This document shows, piece by piece, positions 1 to 8,731 of a DNA stretch of 28,672 nt; within the stretch, counting starts at the first letter, position 1; the number at the start of each line of letters is the position of its first letter. The translations under genes were made by a program, and so were the position numbers. Location of the stretch: assembly GCA_945900685.1 (NCBI GenBank), contig CAMDJS010000014.1, positions 1-28,672 of the forward strand, written 5' to 3'. Origin of the DNA: Bordetella parapertussis (GTDB lineage Bacteria > Pseudomonadota > Gammaproteobacteria > Burkholderiales > Burkholderiaceae_C). Under the pieces are notes generated by a model. It saw only the letters and a list, made by a program, of their open reading frames with translations. It did not search any database and was not told where the DNA came from.

Positions 1-458
1 TCGTCACAGCCGATGATGTCAAAGCCATCGTCAAAGCGCAAGGCCTCAAAGAAATTGGCCCCGGCGACTGCGTCGCTTTGCACACTGGCCAAGGCAATAC
101 ATGGGGTGCTTCTAAATACAAAAAGATGACCTCTGAGCAACGCGCAGCACCTCGTGCACTTTTTGCTGAAGGCGAGCCTGGCTTTGGCATCAGCGCTTGT
201 ACCTATTTGGCCAGTCGCGATATCGCCTTGACCATGGGCGACACCTCTGCCAACGATGCGCAACCTGGAAATGAAGAAATGGGCTATGCCGTTCCCTGCC
301 ATACCGATATGCAAACTCGACGCGGTATCTGGAATTTGGAAAACGTGGACACCGAGAGCCTGCTCAACGCTGGTGTTAAAGAAGGTGCCTTCATTTGGGC
401 GCCTTTGAAGATCATTGGTGCAACAGGCTCGCCAGGCAACCCTATTGTTTTGTATTGA
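1..458 (+). CDS. Cyclase-family (kynurenine formamidase-like) hydrolase, 3' part
   Basis: The reading frame is open from base 3 to the TGA-less end at 458 and starts before the window, so only about 151 C-terminal residues are visible. The visible part contains an ALHTGQGNTWG segment, which resembles the 'HTGW' strand of the cyclase/kynurenine formamidase family (PF04199), followed by an acidic loop, a GFGISACTYLASRDIA segment and a C-terminal APLKIIGATGSPGNPIVLY strand typical of that family. These metal-dependent enzymes hydrolyse amide or cyclic bonds. The N-terminal HxGTHxDxPxH metal motif would lie outside the window and cannot be checked. A strong terminator follows directly, so this is the last gene of its transcript. 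The family call is fairly good; the substrate is unknown. Confidence 0.72.
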   Translation, partial: VTADDVKAIVKAQGLKEIGPGDCVALHTGQGNTWGASKYKKMTSEQRAAPRALFAEGEPGFGISACTYLASRDIALTMGDTSANDAQPGNEEMGYAVPCHTDMQTRRGIWNLENVDTESLLNAGVKEGAFIWAPLKIIGATGSPGNPIVLY

Positions 459-481
459 AATTGATCTGACTTAAGTCATCC

Positions 482-512
482 AAGCACCTTCCGAAAGGAA
501 GGTGCTTTTTTT
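482..512 (+). terminator. Rho-independent terminator
   Basis: An 11-bp perfect stem (AAGCACCTTCC / GGAAGGTGCTT) closes a GAAA tetraloop at 493-496 and runs into eight or more T residues. It lies 23 bases after the stop of the cyclase-like gene. It also sits just beyond the stop codon of the opposing gene (511), but on that strand no T-run follows, so it should act mainly on plus-strand transcription. Confidence 0.93.
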
Positions 513-1077
513 ATCTCTTCTCTATTAAAAAAAGATATTCAGGCGCACATTCAGGTGCACAGACCACAGCCCAGCCTTTTTCTTCGCTGGAGAATCCAAA
601 CCAAATATGGGTTTCGTCTTTGATGTCATTGACCGTGTCCATGCGGATCAAACGCTTTGGCAGTTGCTTGTCTGGAAAATTCTTAACCTTGGTAAAAATA
701 TTGTCATAGGCTTCTTGGATGGCTTGTCCTTCAATTTCAAAGGCGACGATGCGTCTGAAAAAACGCAAGCCCGGTTCTTGTTTGCGTGTGCGGGGAGAAA
801 AGGCCGAAATGAATGGCCGGTCAAAGTAGCTGTTGGGGTAGCGCCAGTTCCAGTCGCTGTTGCTGGAAATGAATTGGTTGCAATCGATTTCTGACATGAA
901 CTCGATGAGCTTAGGAAAGGTGAAGTTAAACACCGTTCGGCAATCCACTTTGTTTTCCTTTTCGTCTGGCGTGTTGCCAGTATGGGCCAACACGGCAGGT
1001 GTAATTACAACAAGGCAAGACGTCAGAGAGATGGCGAATGCATGTTGAAAGCGATTGACCCAGTGCGAGATTTTCAT
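511..1077 (-). CDS. Small secreted protein of unknown function
   Basis: 188 residues from the ATG at 1077. An upstream in-frame start at 1149 is open too, but 1077 is preferred: it gives a clean signal peptide (MKISHWVNRF, a hydrophobic core, cleavage near AVLA|HTG around residue 31) and a GGGG-containing ribosome-binding site lies about 8 bases upstream. The mature part has four cysteines (DCRT, DCNQF and two in CAPEC) and several aromatic motifs (DWNWRYPNSYFDRPF, HIWFGF), suggesting a small disulfide-bonded periplasmic or secreted domain. I recognise no family. It converges with the cyclase-like gene and ends 3 bases inside the T-run of its terminator. Confidence 0.7.
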   Translation of the reverse strand: MKISHWVNRFQHAFAISLTSCLVVITPAVLAHTGNTPDEKENKVDCRTVFNFTFPKLIEFMSEIDCNQFISSNSDWNWRYPNSYFDRPFISAFSPRTRKQEPGLRFFRRIVAFEIEGQAIQEAYDNIFTKVKNFPDKQLPKRLIRMDTVNDIKDETHIWFGFSSEEKGWAVVCAPECAPEYLFLIEKR

Positions 1078-1390
1078 ATCAACCCCATAGTTTGGTTTAA
1101 ATTTTATCTGTTGAGGGGTCTTTCTCCTACTAGCAAAAGCCCTTGTCATTGCGTCAAGGTAAATTGGGCGGCTGCCGGTTTCAAAGACACTTTGTTAAGG
1201 TGTTAGTTCAAAAGGGAGGTTATTGATGGATGCGAAAAGGAAATTCAGTCGTTAGTTCAATATCTAGGGGGTGAAGATGGTCTAGGACCGAGGGGTTGCG
1301 TTGAAGCAGGAGGCCCATAAGTTATCACCTTACTTTTGCGTGGCTGATGAGTGACTGCAGAACAATGAAAAACCATGGTGCCTTAAATCG
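1078..1390. other. Divergent intergenic region (313 bp)
   Basis: Lies between the minus-strand secreted-protein gene and the plus-strand HAD gene, so it should hold both promoters. On the minus strand a TTGACG box (around 1150-1156) is a weak -35 candidate, without a convincing -10. No RNA gene, strong hairpin or long repeat was seen. A 10-base direct repeat (GTTAGTTCAA at 1202 and 1252) is probably chance. Confidence 0.5.
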
Positions 1391-2101
1391 ATGAACAATC
1401 TTGTCATTAAATCAACGACTGATATTGAAGCAATTACCCTAGACCTCGACGATACGTTGTGGCCTGTTGCGCCTACGATTGCAGGTGCTGAGCAAGATTT
1501 ATTTGACTGGTTATGCGCTCACGCACCCAAAACGGCAAACTTGACCCGACAAAGTGGAGTTAAACAAGCCATCCGTCAAGAAGTTATTGCAAAACACCAG
1601 GCTCTCTCTCACGATCTAGGCTTTCTGCGTCGAGAAATGATTCGCGAAAGCCTGCGTCTTGCAGGTGACGACCCACTGTTAGCAGATGTTGCTTATGTTG
1701 TGTTTGACGCTGCCAGACAACGAGTCACGCTCTTTCAAGGCGTAGAAGAGGCATTGGCCCGCCTTGCCTTGAAATATCGGCTGGTGGCAATATCCAATGG
1801 CACTGCCAACGTGTTTGTTACACCCGCAGGTCCATACTTTGAAGCGGCATTTAGCGCGCATGAGGTGGGTATCGCAAAGCCAGCTGCCAAAATTTACCAT
1901 GCCGCCACCACATATTTGGGATTGAGGCCTGAGCAGGTGCTGCATATTGGAGATGATGCTATTGCCGATGCCCGTGGTGCTGTAGAAGCTGGTTTGCAAA
2001 CGGTATGGATCAACCCCGAAGGACATCTTTGGGTACATGAATCGCCACAACCTTGGACAGTGCGTGACCTTGCAGAGGTGGCTGAGTACCTGCAAGTCTG
2101 A
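1391..2101 (+). CDS. HAD-superfamily phosphatase (YigB-like)
   Basis: 236 residues. All four haloacid dehalogenase motifs are visible: motif I LDLDDTLW with Asp18 as nucleophile and Asp20 as acid/base; motif II ISNGT; the motif III lysine in GIAKPAAKIYH; and motif IV HIGDDAIADARGA. The cap is a small helical insert between motifs I and II, as in subclass I (C1) HAD phosphatases. Overall pattern and length resemble E. coli YigB, a flavin mononucleotide phosphatase, but the substrate cannot be read from sequence. A cytosolic enzyme. No clear Shine-Dalgarno precedes the ATG. It stands alone, with 130 bases before the amidase gene. Confidence 0.88.
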   Translation: MNNLVIKSTTDIEAITLDLDDTLWPVAPTIAGAEQDLFDWLCAHAPKTANLTRQSGVKQAIRQEVIAKHQALSHDLGFLRREMIRESLRLAGDDPLLADVAYVVFDAARQRVTLFQGVEEALARLALKYRLVAISNGTANVFVTPAGPYFEAAFSAHEVGIAKPAAKIYHAATTYLGLRPEQVLHIGDDAIADARGAVEAGLQTVWINPEGHLWVHESPQPWTVRDLAEVAEYLQV

Positions 2102-2231
2102 TTGCTTAGTCTGTCCAGACATGTTTGCACTGGGGGTACCCATTACGGGCAACCATGCCATTTGCAATTAATATCTGTTGCAATATCTTTGCCGTGTGGC
2201 ATTCTCAACCTTGAAAGGATTTGGTACACCC

Positions 2232-3686
2232 ATGAACTTTCGCCCATTTGCCTCTGCTCACCAACTCGCCAGCGATATCCGTCGCAAAAAATTCAGCAGC
2301 CTAGAGTTATTGGACGCGTACTTGCAACGCGTCGAGCGATTCAACCCCAAGCTCAACGCCATTGTTGTGACTGATATCGATCGCGCCCGTCAACAGGCAC
2401 GCGCAGCAGACAGTCAGACCATGCGCGGTGAGCGTTTGGGTCCATTGCATGGTGTGCCCATGACTATCAAGGAGTCGTTTGATGTCCAAGGTTTGCCCAG
2501 CACTTGGGGTCGATTGGATTTGCGCGACCATTTGCCAGCCGATGATGCGGATCTGGTCAAGCGGTACAAGTCTGCAGGGGCCATTGTTTTTGGCAAAACC
2601 AATGTTCCCGCCATGCTGGCCGATTGGCAGACGTTTAACCCGGTCTACGGCACCACCCATAACCCATGGAACACGGCCTTGGTACCCGGCGGATCATCCG
2701 GTGGTTCGGCCGCGGCATTGGCCGCAGGATTGACAGGTTTGGAAACAGGCAGTGATATTGGCGCTTCTATTCGTGACCCATCACATTACTGTGGTGTTTA
2801 CGGCCACAAACCCACTTTTGGTTTGTGCTCTGTGCAGGGACATGCATTGCCCAATTTTCAATCGCCTGATGACTTGGCGGTCGTGGGTCCCATGGCCCGC
2901 AGCGCACGAGACTTGGAATTGGCCTTGCGCGTGATCGCTGGTGGCGATGATGTGGTGTCCCGTGGTTGGCGAGTCAACCTTAAAAAACCACATCACACCC
3001 ACTTGAAAGATTTCAAAGTTGCTGTGCTTAAAACCGCCGACACCGCCGAGGTAGACATGGCAGTGCAACACAGGATACAAGCTGTCGCTGATTTCTTAGC
3101 TAGATCCGGCGCGAAGGTGAGTGACACCGCCAGGCCGGACATCGATTTGCATGACGCGCACCAGACGTTTATTTTGTTGTTGCGTGCGGCCACCGCCCGC
3201 AATTTGAGCGTATCGCAATGGCAGTCCATGCAAGATCGCAGCGCAGCACTTGACCCCGGCAGAGATGATTACGAGGCCTGGATGTTGCGCGGTTGTGCGT
3301 TGTCGCATTACGAATGGTTGCTGCTGCATGAAAAGCGTTACCGCATGCAATTGCAATGGGACACATTTTTCAAGGACTGCGATGTGTTGTTGTGCCCGAC
3401 AGCTGCGACCACCGCATTTCCCCATCAGCAGCAAAATGAACGTTGGGAGCGCATGATCAGCGTCAACGGGCAACCGCAGCCCAGCACGACCCAGTTGTTT
3501 TGGGCCGGGTATTCGGGCATGGCTTATTTGCCGTCCACCGTGGTACCGACGGGATTGACCATAGAGGGCCTGCCTTGTGGTGTGCAAATCATCGGGCCGC
3601 AATACGGCGACTTGCTGTGCCTACAAATGGCCAAAATGTTGGAAAAAGAATTTGCCGCATTCCAGCCACCACCGGGCTACGCCTGA
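2232..3686 (+). CDS. Amidase-signature family amidase
   Basis: 484 residues from the ATG at 2232. The frame is open to 2178, but GAAAGGA at 2213-2219 and the amidase-like N-terminus (ASAHQLASDIRRKKFSSLELLDAY, in which one usually sees the first helix) favour 2232. The Ser-cisSer-Lys triad is complete: Lys80 in GVPMTIKESFD, the cis-Ser in PGGSSGGSAAALAAG (about 155-156), and nucleophile Ser179 in GSDIGASIRDP. Members hydrolyse R-CO-NH2 or aryl amides to the acid and ammonia or amine; known subgroups include fatty-acid amide hydrolase and GatA. A lone copy, not with gatB/gatC, argues against GatA. The monooxygenase gene follows after 74 bases and may be co-transcribed. Confidence 0.93.
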   Translation: MNFRPFASAHQLASDIRRKKFSSLELLDAYLQRVERFNPKLNAIVVTDIDRARQQARAADSQTMRGERLGPLHGVPMTIKESFDVQGLPSTWGRLDLRDHLPADDADLVKRYKSAGAIVFGKTNVPAMLADWQTFNPVYGTTHNPWNTALVPGGSSGGSAAALAAGLTGLETGSDIGASIRDPSHYCGVYGHKPTFGLCSVQGHALPNFQSPDDLAVVGPMARSARDLELALRVIAGGDDVVSRGWRVNLKKPHHTHLKDFKVAVLKTADTAEVDMAVQHRIQAVADFLARSGAKVSDTARPDIDLHDAHQTFILLLRAATARNLSVSQWQSMQDRSAALDPGRDDYEAWMLRGCALSHYEWLLLHEKRYRMQLQWDTFFKDCDVLLCPTAATTAFPHQQQNERWERMISVNGQPQPSTTQLFWAGYSGMAYLPSTVVPTGLTIEGLPCGVQIIGPQYGDLLCLQMAKMLEKEFAAFQPPPGYA

Positions 3687-3760
3687 TCACAACCGCTCGC
3701 CGTGGGAATTTTTTCCTTTGTCGCAAGCTGTGTGAAGCTTGATGCGCTACCATCACTTGC

Positions 3761-5380
3761 ATGTTGAATCCCTTCTCTCCTGAGCAAACCTTGGACGCCA
3801 TCATCGTCGGCGCTGGCTTGTCTGGCATGTACCAATTGCACACACTGCGTGACCAACTCGGATTACGCGTCAAAGTATTGGAGGCCGCTGAAGGGGTAGG
3901 GGGAACTTGGCATCACAACCGATACCCGGGGGCACGTTGCGACTCTGAGAGTCACTCCTACATGTTTTATTTTTCTCCCGAGTTGGTGCAATCCTGGGAA
4001 TGGACAGAGCGCTATCCGCAGCAACCGGAAATTTTGCGCTACATGAACCATGTGGCGGACTTTCTCAAGTTACGGCCTGACATGGTGTTCAACACACGCG
4101 TGGCCTCTGCCCAATTTGATGAGCCCCACAACCTTTGGCGGGTCATCACTTCAGAGGGTCAAGTATGGCAAGCCAAATACCTCATCACTGCGGTAGGTTG
4201 TTTGTCCAGCGCCAATGTGCCGGTCATACAAGGCCTAGACAGTTTTCAAGGGCAATGGGTACACACCAGTGCGTGGCCGCAAGAAGGTGTGGACATGCGT
4301 GGCAAGCGTGTCGGCGTGTTGGGCACGGGTTCAACCGGCATTCAAGCCATTCCGGTGATTGCCGAGCAAGCGGCCCATTTGACGGTGTTTCAACGCACCG
4401 CTAACTACAGCATCCCCGCCCGAAATGCTCCGTTGAGTGATGACTTTAAACGGCATGTCAAACAAAATGCCAATGAGATTCGTGCGTTGATGCAAGAGAC
4501 GCCTAACGCGCATTGTTTTCGCATTGAACAACGATCCGCACTAGAAGTCAACGATGAAGAACGCCAAGCCATTTACCAAGCGGCATGGGATAAGGGTGGT
4601 TTGCAATTCCGCGCCACTTTCGACGATTTGCTGCGTGACAAAGAGGCCAACGACACGGCTGCAACGTTCATCAAACACAAAATTCAGCAAGTGGTGCTCG
4701 ACCCTAAAGTGGCGGCACTGCTCTCGGATATTGATCACCCGTTTGCAGCCAAACGCCCGCCCATAGACAGCCATTATTTTGAAACCTTCAACCGCGACAA
4801 CGTGTACTTGGTTGACATTCGCCATCACCCGATTGAATGTATTGACCCCAGCGGTATTCAAACCACGCAAGCGCACTATCCGTTGGATGTCATTGTGTTT
4901 GCCACTGGGTTTGATGCCATGACGGGCAGTTTGTTGCGAATGAATATCAGCGGTCGCGATGGACTTGCGCTCAACGATGCGTGGCATGCTGGCCCACGCA
5001 CTTATCTTGGTTTACAAGTCCCCGGCTTTCCCAATATGTTCACTATCACCGGACCGGGAAGCCCTTCGGTGTTATGCAACTTGCCGCCGCAGATCGAGCA
5101 ACATGTCAACTGGATCACTGATTGCATCGCGCATTTGCAAACCCATGGCATCAAGCAAATGGAGGCTGACTCCGCCGCCAGTGATGACTGGGTTCAGCAA
5201 GTCAATGACGCAGCCAATGCCACACTGTTACCGCAAGTACGACACAGTTGGTACTTGGGCGCAAATGTACCGGGCAAGCCCCGTGTGTTTATGCCGTACG
5301 CGGGTGGGTTTGCGCGCTACCGAGGAATTTGTGATGAAGTGGCAGCGCAGGGCTACCGCGGCTTTCATTTGCGCACGTGA
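3761..5380 (+). CDS. Baeyer-Villiger-type flavin monooxygenase
   Basis: 539 residues, the usual length of the cyclohexanone-monooxygenase group. Visible motifs: FAD Rossmann GAGLSG (17-22), GGTW (47-50) with the NRYPGARCD segment, the class B Baeyer-Villiger fingerprint F-x-G-x3-H-x3-W-P as FQGQWVHTSAWP (162-173), a second NADPH-binding Rossmann GTGSTG (188-193), and ATGFDAMTG near the C-terminal third. Such enzymes use NADPH and O2 to convert ketones to esters or lactones, or oxygenate heteroatoms. The substrate is unknown. The stop is one base from the stop of the opposing livF-like gene, so the two transcripts must overlap. Confidence 0.92.
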   Translation: MLNPFSPEQTLDAIIVGAGLSGMYQLHTLRDQLGLRVKVLEAAEGVGGTWHHNRYPGARCDSESHSYMFYFSPELVQSWEWTERYPQQPEILRYMNHVADFLKLRPDMVFNTRVASAQFDEPHNLWRVITSEGQVWQAKYLITAVGCLSSANVPVIQGLDSFQGQWVHTSAWPQEGVDMRGKRVGVLGTGSTGIQAIPVIAEQAAHLTVFQRTANYSIPARNAPLSDDFKRHVKQNANEIRALMQETPNAHCFRIEQRSALEVNDEERQAIYQAAWDKGGLQFRATFDDLLRDKEANDTAATFIKHKIQQVVLDPKVAALLSDIDHPFAAKRPPIDSHYFETFNRDNVYLVDIRHHPIECIDPSGIQTTQAHYPLDVIVFATGFDAMTGSLLRMNISGRDGLALNDAWHAGPRTYLGLQVPGFPNMFTITGPGSPSVLCNLPPQIEQHVNWITDCIAHLQTHGIKQMEADSAASDDWVQQVNDAANATLLPQVRHSWYLGANVPGKPRVFMPYAGGFARYRGICDEVAAQGYRGFHLRT

Positions 5381-5381
5381 T

Positions 5382-6098
5382 TCAAACCGACAGATAACGT
5401 TGTTTGATTTGTGCGTCGGCGTTCAGTGCCTCGATGCTGCCTGTGAAAACATCACGCCCTTTGTCAATCACCACGGCGCGATCGGCCAAACCCAGACAGA
5501 AATGCAAATTTTGTTCGGCCAACACAATACTGGTGCCAGTGGCTTTCAATGCATGAATCAAATCACCGATTTTTTGCACCATGATCGGTGCCAATCCTTC
5601 GCTCGGTTCGTCTAACAACAAGACGCTGGGGTTGCCCATCAGCGCGCGGCCCACCGTCAACATTTGTTGTTCGCCACCTGAGAGCAAACCACCCAGACGT
5701 TTACGCAAGGGTTTGAGCAAGGGCAGCATGTCGTAGACACGTTCGATAGGCCAATCGTCTTCTCCCGCAGGACCACGCTTGTATGCGATGTCTAAATTGT
5801 CTTCCACACTCAGTTCAGAAAAAATTTGCCGGTCCTCCGGCACATAGGCCAGACCGGCACGCGCGATCAAATGCGCTGGCATGTGTTTGATGGATTGCGA
5901 TTGCATGACGATGTCACCACCGCGAGAGGCAATCATGCCTGCCACCGCTTTCATGGTGGTACTTTTGCCCGCACCATTGCGACCAAGCAAAGCCAATGTT
6001 TCGCCTTGTTGCAATTGCAAATTCAGTCCAAACAATACTTGGCTGGTGTCATAAAGCACCTCTAGTTGGTTAACGCGCAATATGTCACTCACTGGCAT
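5382..6098 (-). CDS. livF: HAAT-type ABC transporter ATPase (LivF-like)
   Basis: 238 residues from the ATG at 6098, which has GGTGGAG just upstream; the longer open frame to 6242 is read-through inside livG. Walker A GRNGAGKST (39-47), signature LSGGEQQM and Walker B VLLLDEPSEGL are present, as is the LivF-typical AYVPEDRQIFSELSVEDNL segment. It overlaps the 3' end of livG by 14 bases, so translation is probably coupled. It energises import of a branched-chain amino acid or amide-like solute together with LivG/H/M and the binding protein. The substrate is not determinable. Last gene of the operon. Confidence 0.93.
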   Translation of the reverse strand: MPVSDILRVNQLEVLYDTSQVLFGLNLQLQQGETLALLGRNGAGKSTTMKAVAGMIASRGGDIVMQSQSIKHMPAHLIARAGLAYVPEDRQIFSELSVEDNLDIAYKRGPAGEDDWPIERVYDMLPLLKPLRKRLGGLLSGGEQQMLTVGRALMGNPSVLLLDEPSEGLAPIMVQKIGDLIHALKATGTSIVLAEQNLHFCLGLADRAVVIDKGRDVFTGSIEALNADAQIKQRYLSV

Positions 6099-6840
6099 GC
6101 TCCACCGCTTTGCCCAAATAAGCTTCGATGACTTTGGGGTGCTGGCGGATTTCTTCGGGACTGCCTTGCGCCAATAGCTTGCCGTAGGACAGCACGTGGA
6201 TGCTTTGTGCCACTCTGAAGACCAATTCCATGTCGTGCTCAATCAGCACAATCGTCAGACCGCCTTGGCGCCACAATTGTTGCACCGTGTCCATCATTTG
6301 CATGCGTTCATCAGGCCCCATACCAGCCACGGGTTCATCCAACAGCAATACTTTGGGGCGCAGCACCAAGGCCAAGGCCATGTCGAGCAATTTTTGGTCG
6401 CCATGCGACAAGTTACCACTGACGGTATCGGCTTTGTGTTGCAGACCGAGTTGCGCCATGACTTCATGGGCGCGATCTCGCGTGGCCATCAAGGGAAAGT
6501 TGCCATGCATCTGGGCTGCGCGTCCCAATGCAGATTGCAAAGCCGCGCGCAAGCTTTCTTCAACCGTCAGGCTTTTGAACAATTTGGCGACTTGAAACGC
6601 CCGCCCGATGCCTTTGTGAACAATCGCATTGCGAGACAGTCCCACCATGTTTTCACCAGCTAGCAAAATGTTGCCGCTGTCAGGTTGCAAGCCACCTGAA
6701 ATCAGATTGAAAAATGTGGTTTTTCCTGCGCCATTGGGACCAATGACGGCGCTGAGTGTGCCGGGCGCAAAGTTGATGGATAAATTTTCAATGGCGTGCA
6801 CGCCGCCAAATGATTTGTTGAGGTTTTCAATGCGCAGCAT
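6085..6840 (-). CDS. livG: HAAT-type ABC transporter ATPase (LivG-like)
   Basis: 251 residues. Walker A GPNGAGKTT (34-42), signature LSHGDQ, Walker B VLLLDEPVAGM and the H-loop LIEHDMEL are visible; the V-A-G-M after Walker B and the short C-terminal extension (EIRQHPKVIEAYLG) are typical of LivG. The start codon overlaps the stop of livM by one base (TGATG), with AAGGAG upstream inside livM. It pairs with LivF as the nucleotide-binding dimer on the cytoplasmic face. Confidence 0.94.
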   Translation of the reverse strand: MLRIENLNKSFGGVHAIENLSINFAPGTLSAVIGPNGAGKTTFFNLISGGLQPDSGNILLAGENMVGLSRNAIVHKGIGRAFQVAKLFKSLTVEESLRAALQSALGRAAQMHGNFPLMATRDRAHEVMAQLGLQHKADTVSGNLSHGDQKLLDMALALVLRPKVLLLDEPVAGMGPDERMQMMDTVQQLWRQGGLTIVLIEHDMELVFRVAQSIHVLSYGKLLAQGSPEEIRQHPKVIEAYLGKAVEHASE

Positions 6841-7814
6841 CAGAGCGACTCCTTGCCAGCTGCAGCAGATGATCTGCGAAAAAGCCTGAACACATCGGTG
6901 ACACCGCGTTGAAAACCCAAGGTGAACAACAAAATAACCACGCCCAGAGCCAAGCCATGGTATGGGGTGAAGCGGGTCACGGTGTCGTTGAATATTTGTA
7001 AAAGACCTGCACCCACCAGCGGACCAATGAACACATGTATGCCACCCATCATGATCATGAACACCGCTTCACCCGACATGGTCCAGTAACTGAAATCTGG
7101 AAATGCGCCAGAGACAAACAAGGACATGACCACGCCACCTAGCCCGGCAAACACACCAGCTAAAACAAATGCGTACAAACGCACCCGCCAGACATGAACG
7201 CCTAAATAAGCTGCGCGGTCTTCGTTATCTCGCAACATGCGAAGCGTATAACCAAAGGGAGACTGCATCAACAGGCGCATGGCCAACATACCGCCTACCG
7301 CCAGCACACAACAAAACACGTACATGTGTTGGGTTTGGCTCAAGTCAATGCCCCAAAAAACAGGGCGCGGGATACCTCCGGTCAATCCTTGGTCGCCACC
7401 GGTCAAACTTGTCCACGTGATGATGATGCTATGGAGCAGCATTTGAAAAGCCAGCGTTAAAAATGAAAAATAAATGCCTTTGAGACGAACGCAGATTGCC
7501 CCTATGACGGCAGCCAGCAGGGCACAAGCAAGTATGGCTGTCAGCAAAGCCACCGGCACTGACACCGAGGCTTTTTGCAGCATCAGCGCAAACACATACG
7601 CGCCACTGCCAAAAAACATAGCGTGTCCGAAGGACACCATGCCACCGTAACCTACCAGCATATTCAAAGAAGTGGCAAGCAAGCCCATGGCGCACAAGCG
7701 GATGATGAAATCGACCACCACGCGTGAAGGAGAGGTCAATGGCAAGGCCAACAAAAGCAGCAAAGCCAGCAACGCCCAGAGACTGTCTTTTTGCCAATCA
7801 CGCAAACTGTTCAC
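6840..7814 (-). CDS. livM: HAAT-type ABC transporter permease (LivM-like)
   Basis: 324 residues starting at a GTG (7814) that overlaps the livH stop in GTGA. The open frame upstream to 8240 is livH in another frame and is not used. The protein is strongly hydrophobic with about nine to ten membrane segments; the conserved LNMLVGYGGMVSFGHAMFFG segment is the LivM family signature, and a cytoplasmic GYTLRMLRDNEDRAAYLG loop would contact the ATPases. It forms the inner-membrane channel with LivH. Length is normal for the family. Confidence 0.92.
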   Translation of the reverse strand: MNSLRDWQKDSLWALLALLLLLALPLTSPSRVVVDFIIRLCAMGLLATSLNMLVGYGGMVSFGHAMFFGSGAYVFALMLQKASVSVPVALLTAILACALLAAVIGAICVRLKGIYFSFLTLAFQMLLHSIIITWTSLTGGDQGLTGGIPRPVFWGIDLSQTQHMYVFCCVLAVGGMLAMRLLMQSPFGYTLRMLRDNEDRAAYLGVHVWRVRLYAFVLAGVFAGLGGVVMSLFVSGAFPDFSYWTMSGEAVFMIMMGGIHVFIGPLVGAGLLQIFNDTVTRFTPYHGLALGVVILLFTLGFQRGVTDVFRLFRRSSAAAGKESL

Positions 7815-8713
7815 GATTGCGCCTTGCCCATGATGCCGCTGGGCTTGAACACCAGAATCAGCACCATCGATAAAAACATCAGGCCCTCGACAAACAGTGG
7901 AAAACCGATGGAGCCGAACGAGCGTATCAAACCGATCAGTAGCGCACCTAACAACGCGCCGCTGACCGACCCCATGCCGCCGATCACCGTCACGATAAAT
8001 GATTCGATCAGGATAGAAAAGCCCATGCCCGGAGACATCGACCGAACCGGCGCGGCCAAGCCGCCTGCTAATCCAGCCAGCAGGCCGCCAAAGCTGAATA
8101 CCAAGGCGTAAATCAGACGGGTGTTGAGGCCCAGCGCAGAGGTCATAGTCGGGTTTTGTGCCGCGGCACGAATGATTTTTCCCATGCGTGTTCGGGTCAA
8201 GGTGAACCACAAGAGAAAGGCAATCAAACCCGCTGCGCACATGAGATAAACGTAAAACACGGGCACCACGCCGCCGCCTATGAAGAGGGGCGGCATTTGA
8301 AAGGCTTTGGGCATACCCATGGATTGAAATTCAGCGCCCCACACAATTTTGACCACATCGTCCAAGATCAAAATAAACGCATAACACACCAAAAGCTGTA
8401 AAAGCACATCTGATTGGTAGACACGTCGCATGAAGAAACGCTCAAACACCCAGGCGAACACACCCACCCCCAAGCCTGCGGCCAGTGCGGCCAGGGCATA
8501 ACTGTCTGTCAAACGGTAGGCAGTCAACGCGACATAAGCCCCCAGCATGTAAAACGAGCCGTGGGCGAAATTGATCACGCCCAAGACGCCAAAGATGAGC
8601 GTCAGGCCAGCGGCGACCAAAAACAACAAAGCGCCGATGATCAGACCGGTACTGCTTTGGGTGACGATGCAAGATACCGACCCCAAGCATTCAAGCAGTG
8701 CAGAGAGTTCCAT
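7811..8713 (-). CDS. livH: HAAT-type ABC transporter permease (LivH-like)
   Basis: 300 residues with about eight membrane segments. GLTLIFGVLGVINFAHGSFYMLGAY is the LivH hallmark region (first helices), and SPGMGFSILIESFIVTVIGG with GSVSGALLGALLIG near the C-terminus is the usual conserved block. It lies 18 bases downstream of the binding-protein gene and overlaps livM by four bases. No obvious Shine-Dalgarno precedes its ATG. Confidence 0.92.
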   Translation of the reverse strand: MELSALLECLGSVSCIVTQSSTGLIIGALLFLVAAGLTLIFGVLGVINFAHGSFYMLGAYVALTAYRLTDSYALAALAAGLGVGVFAWVFERFFMRRVYQSDVLLQLLVCYAFILILDDVVKIVWGAEFQSMGMPKAFQMPPLFIGGGVVPVFYVYLMCAAGLIAFLLWFTLTRTRMGKIIRAAAQNPTMTSALGLNTRLIYALVFSFGGLLAGLAGGLAAPVRSMSPGMGFSILIESFIVTVIGGMGSVSGALLGALLIGLIRSFGSIGFPLFVEGLMFLSMVLILVFKPSGIMGKAQS

Positions 8714-8731
8714 CAGTTGATTGTGAAAAGT

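Noticed and set aside
1202..1261. 10-base direct repeat GTTAGTTCAA 50 bases apart
   Set aside because: No hairpin, coding or promoter context; short enough to be chance.
1679..2167. Minus-strand open frame opposite the HAD gene
   Set aside because: The plus strand has all four HAD motifs; the antisense frame has no motif or ribosome-binding site.
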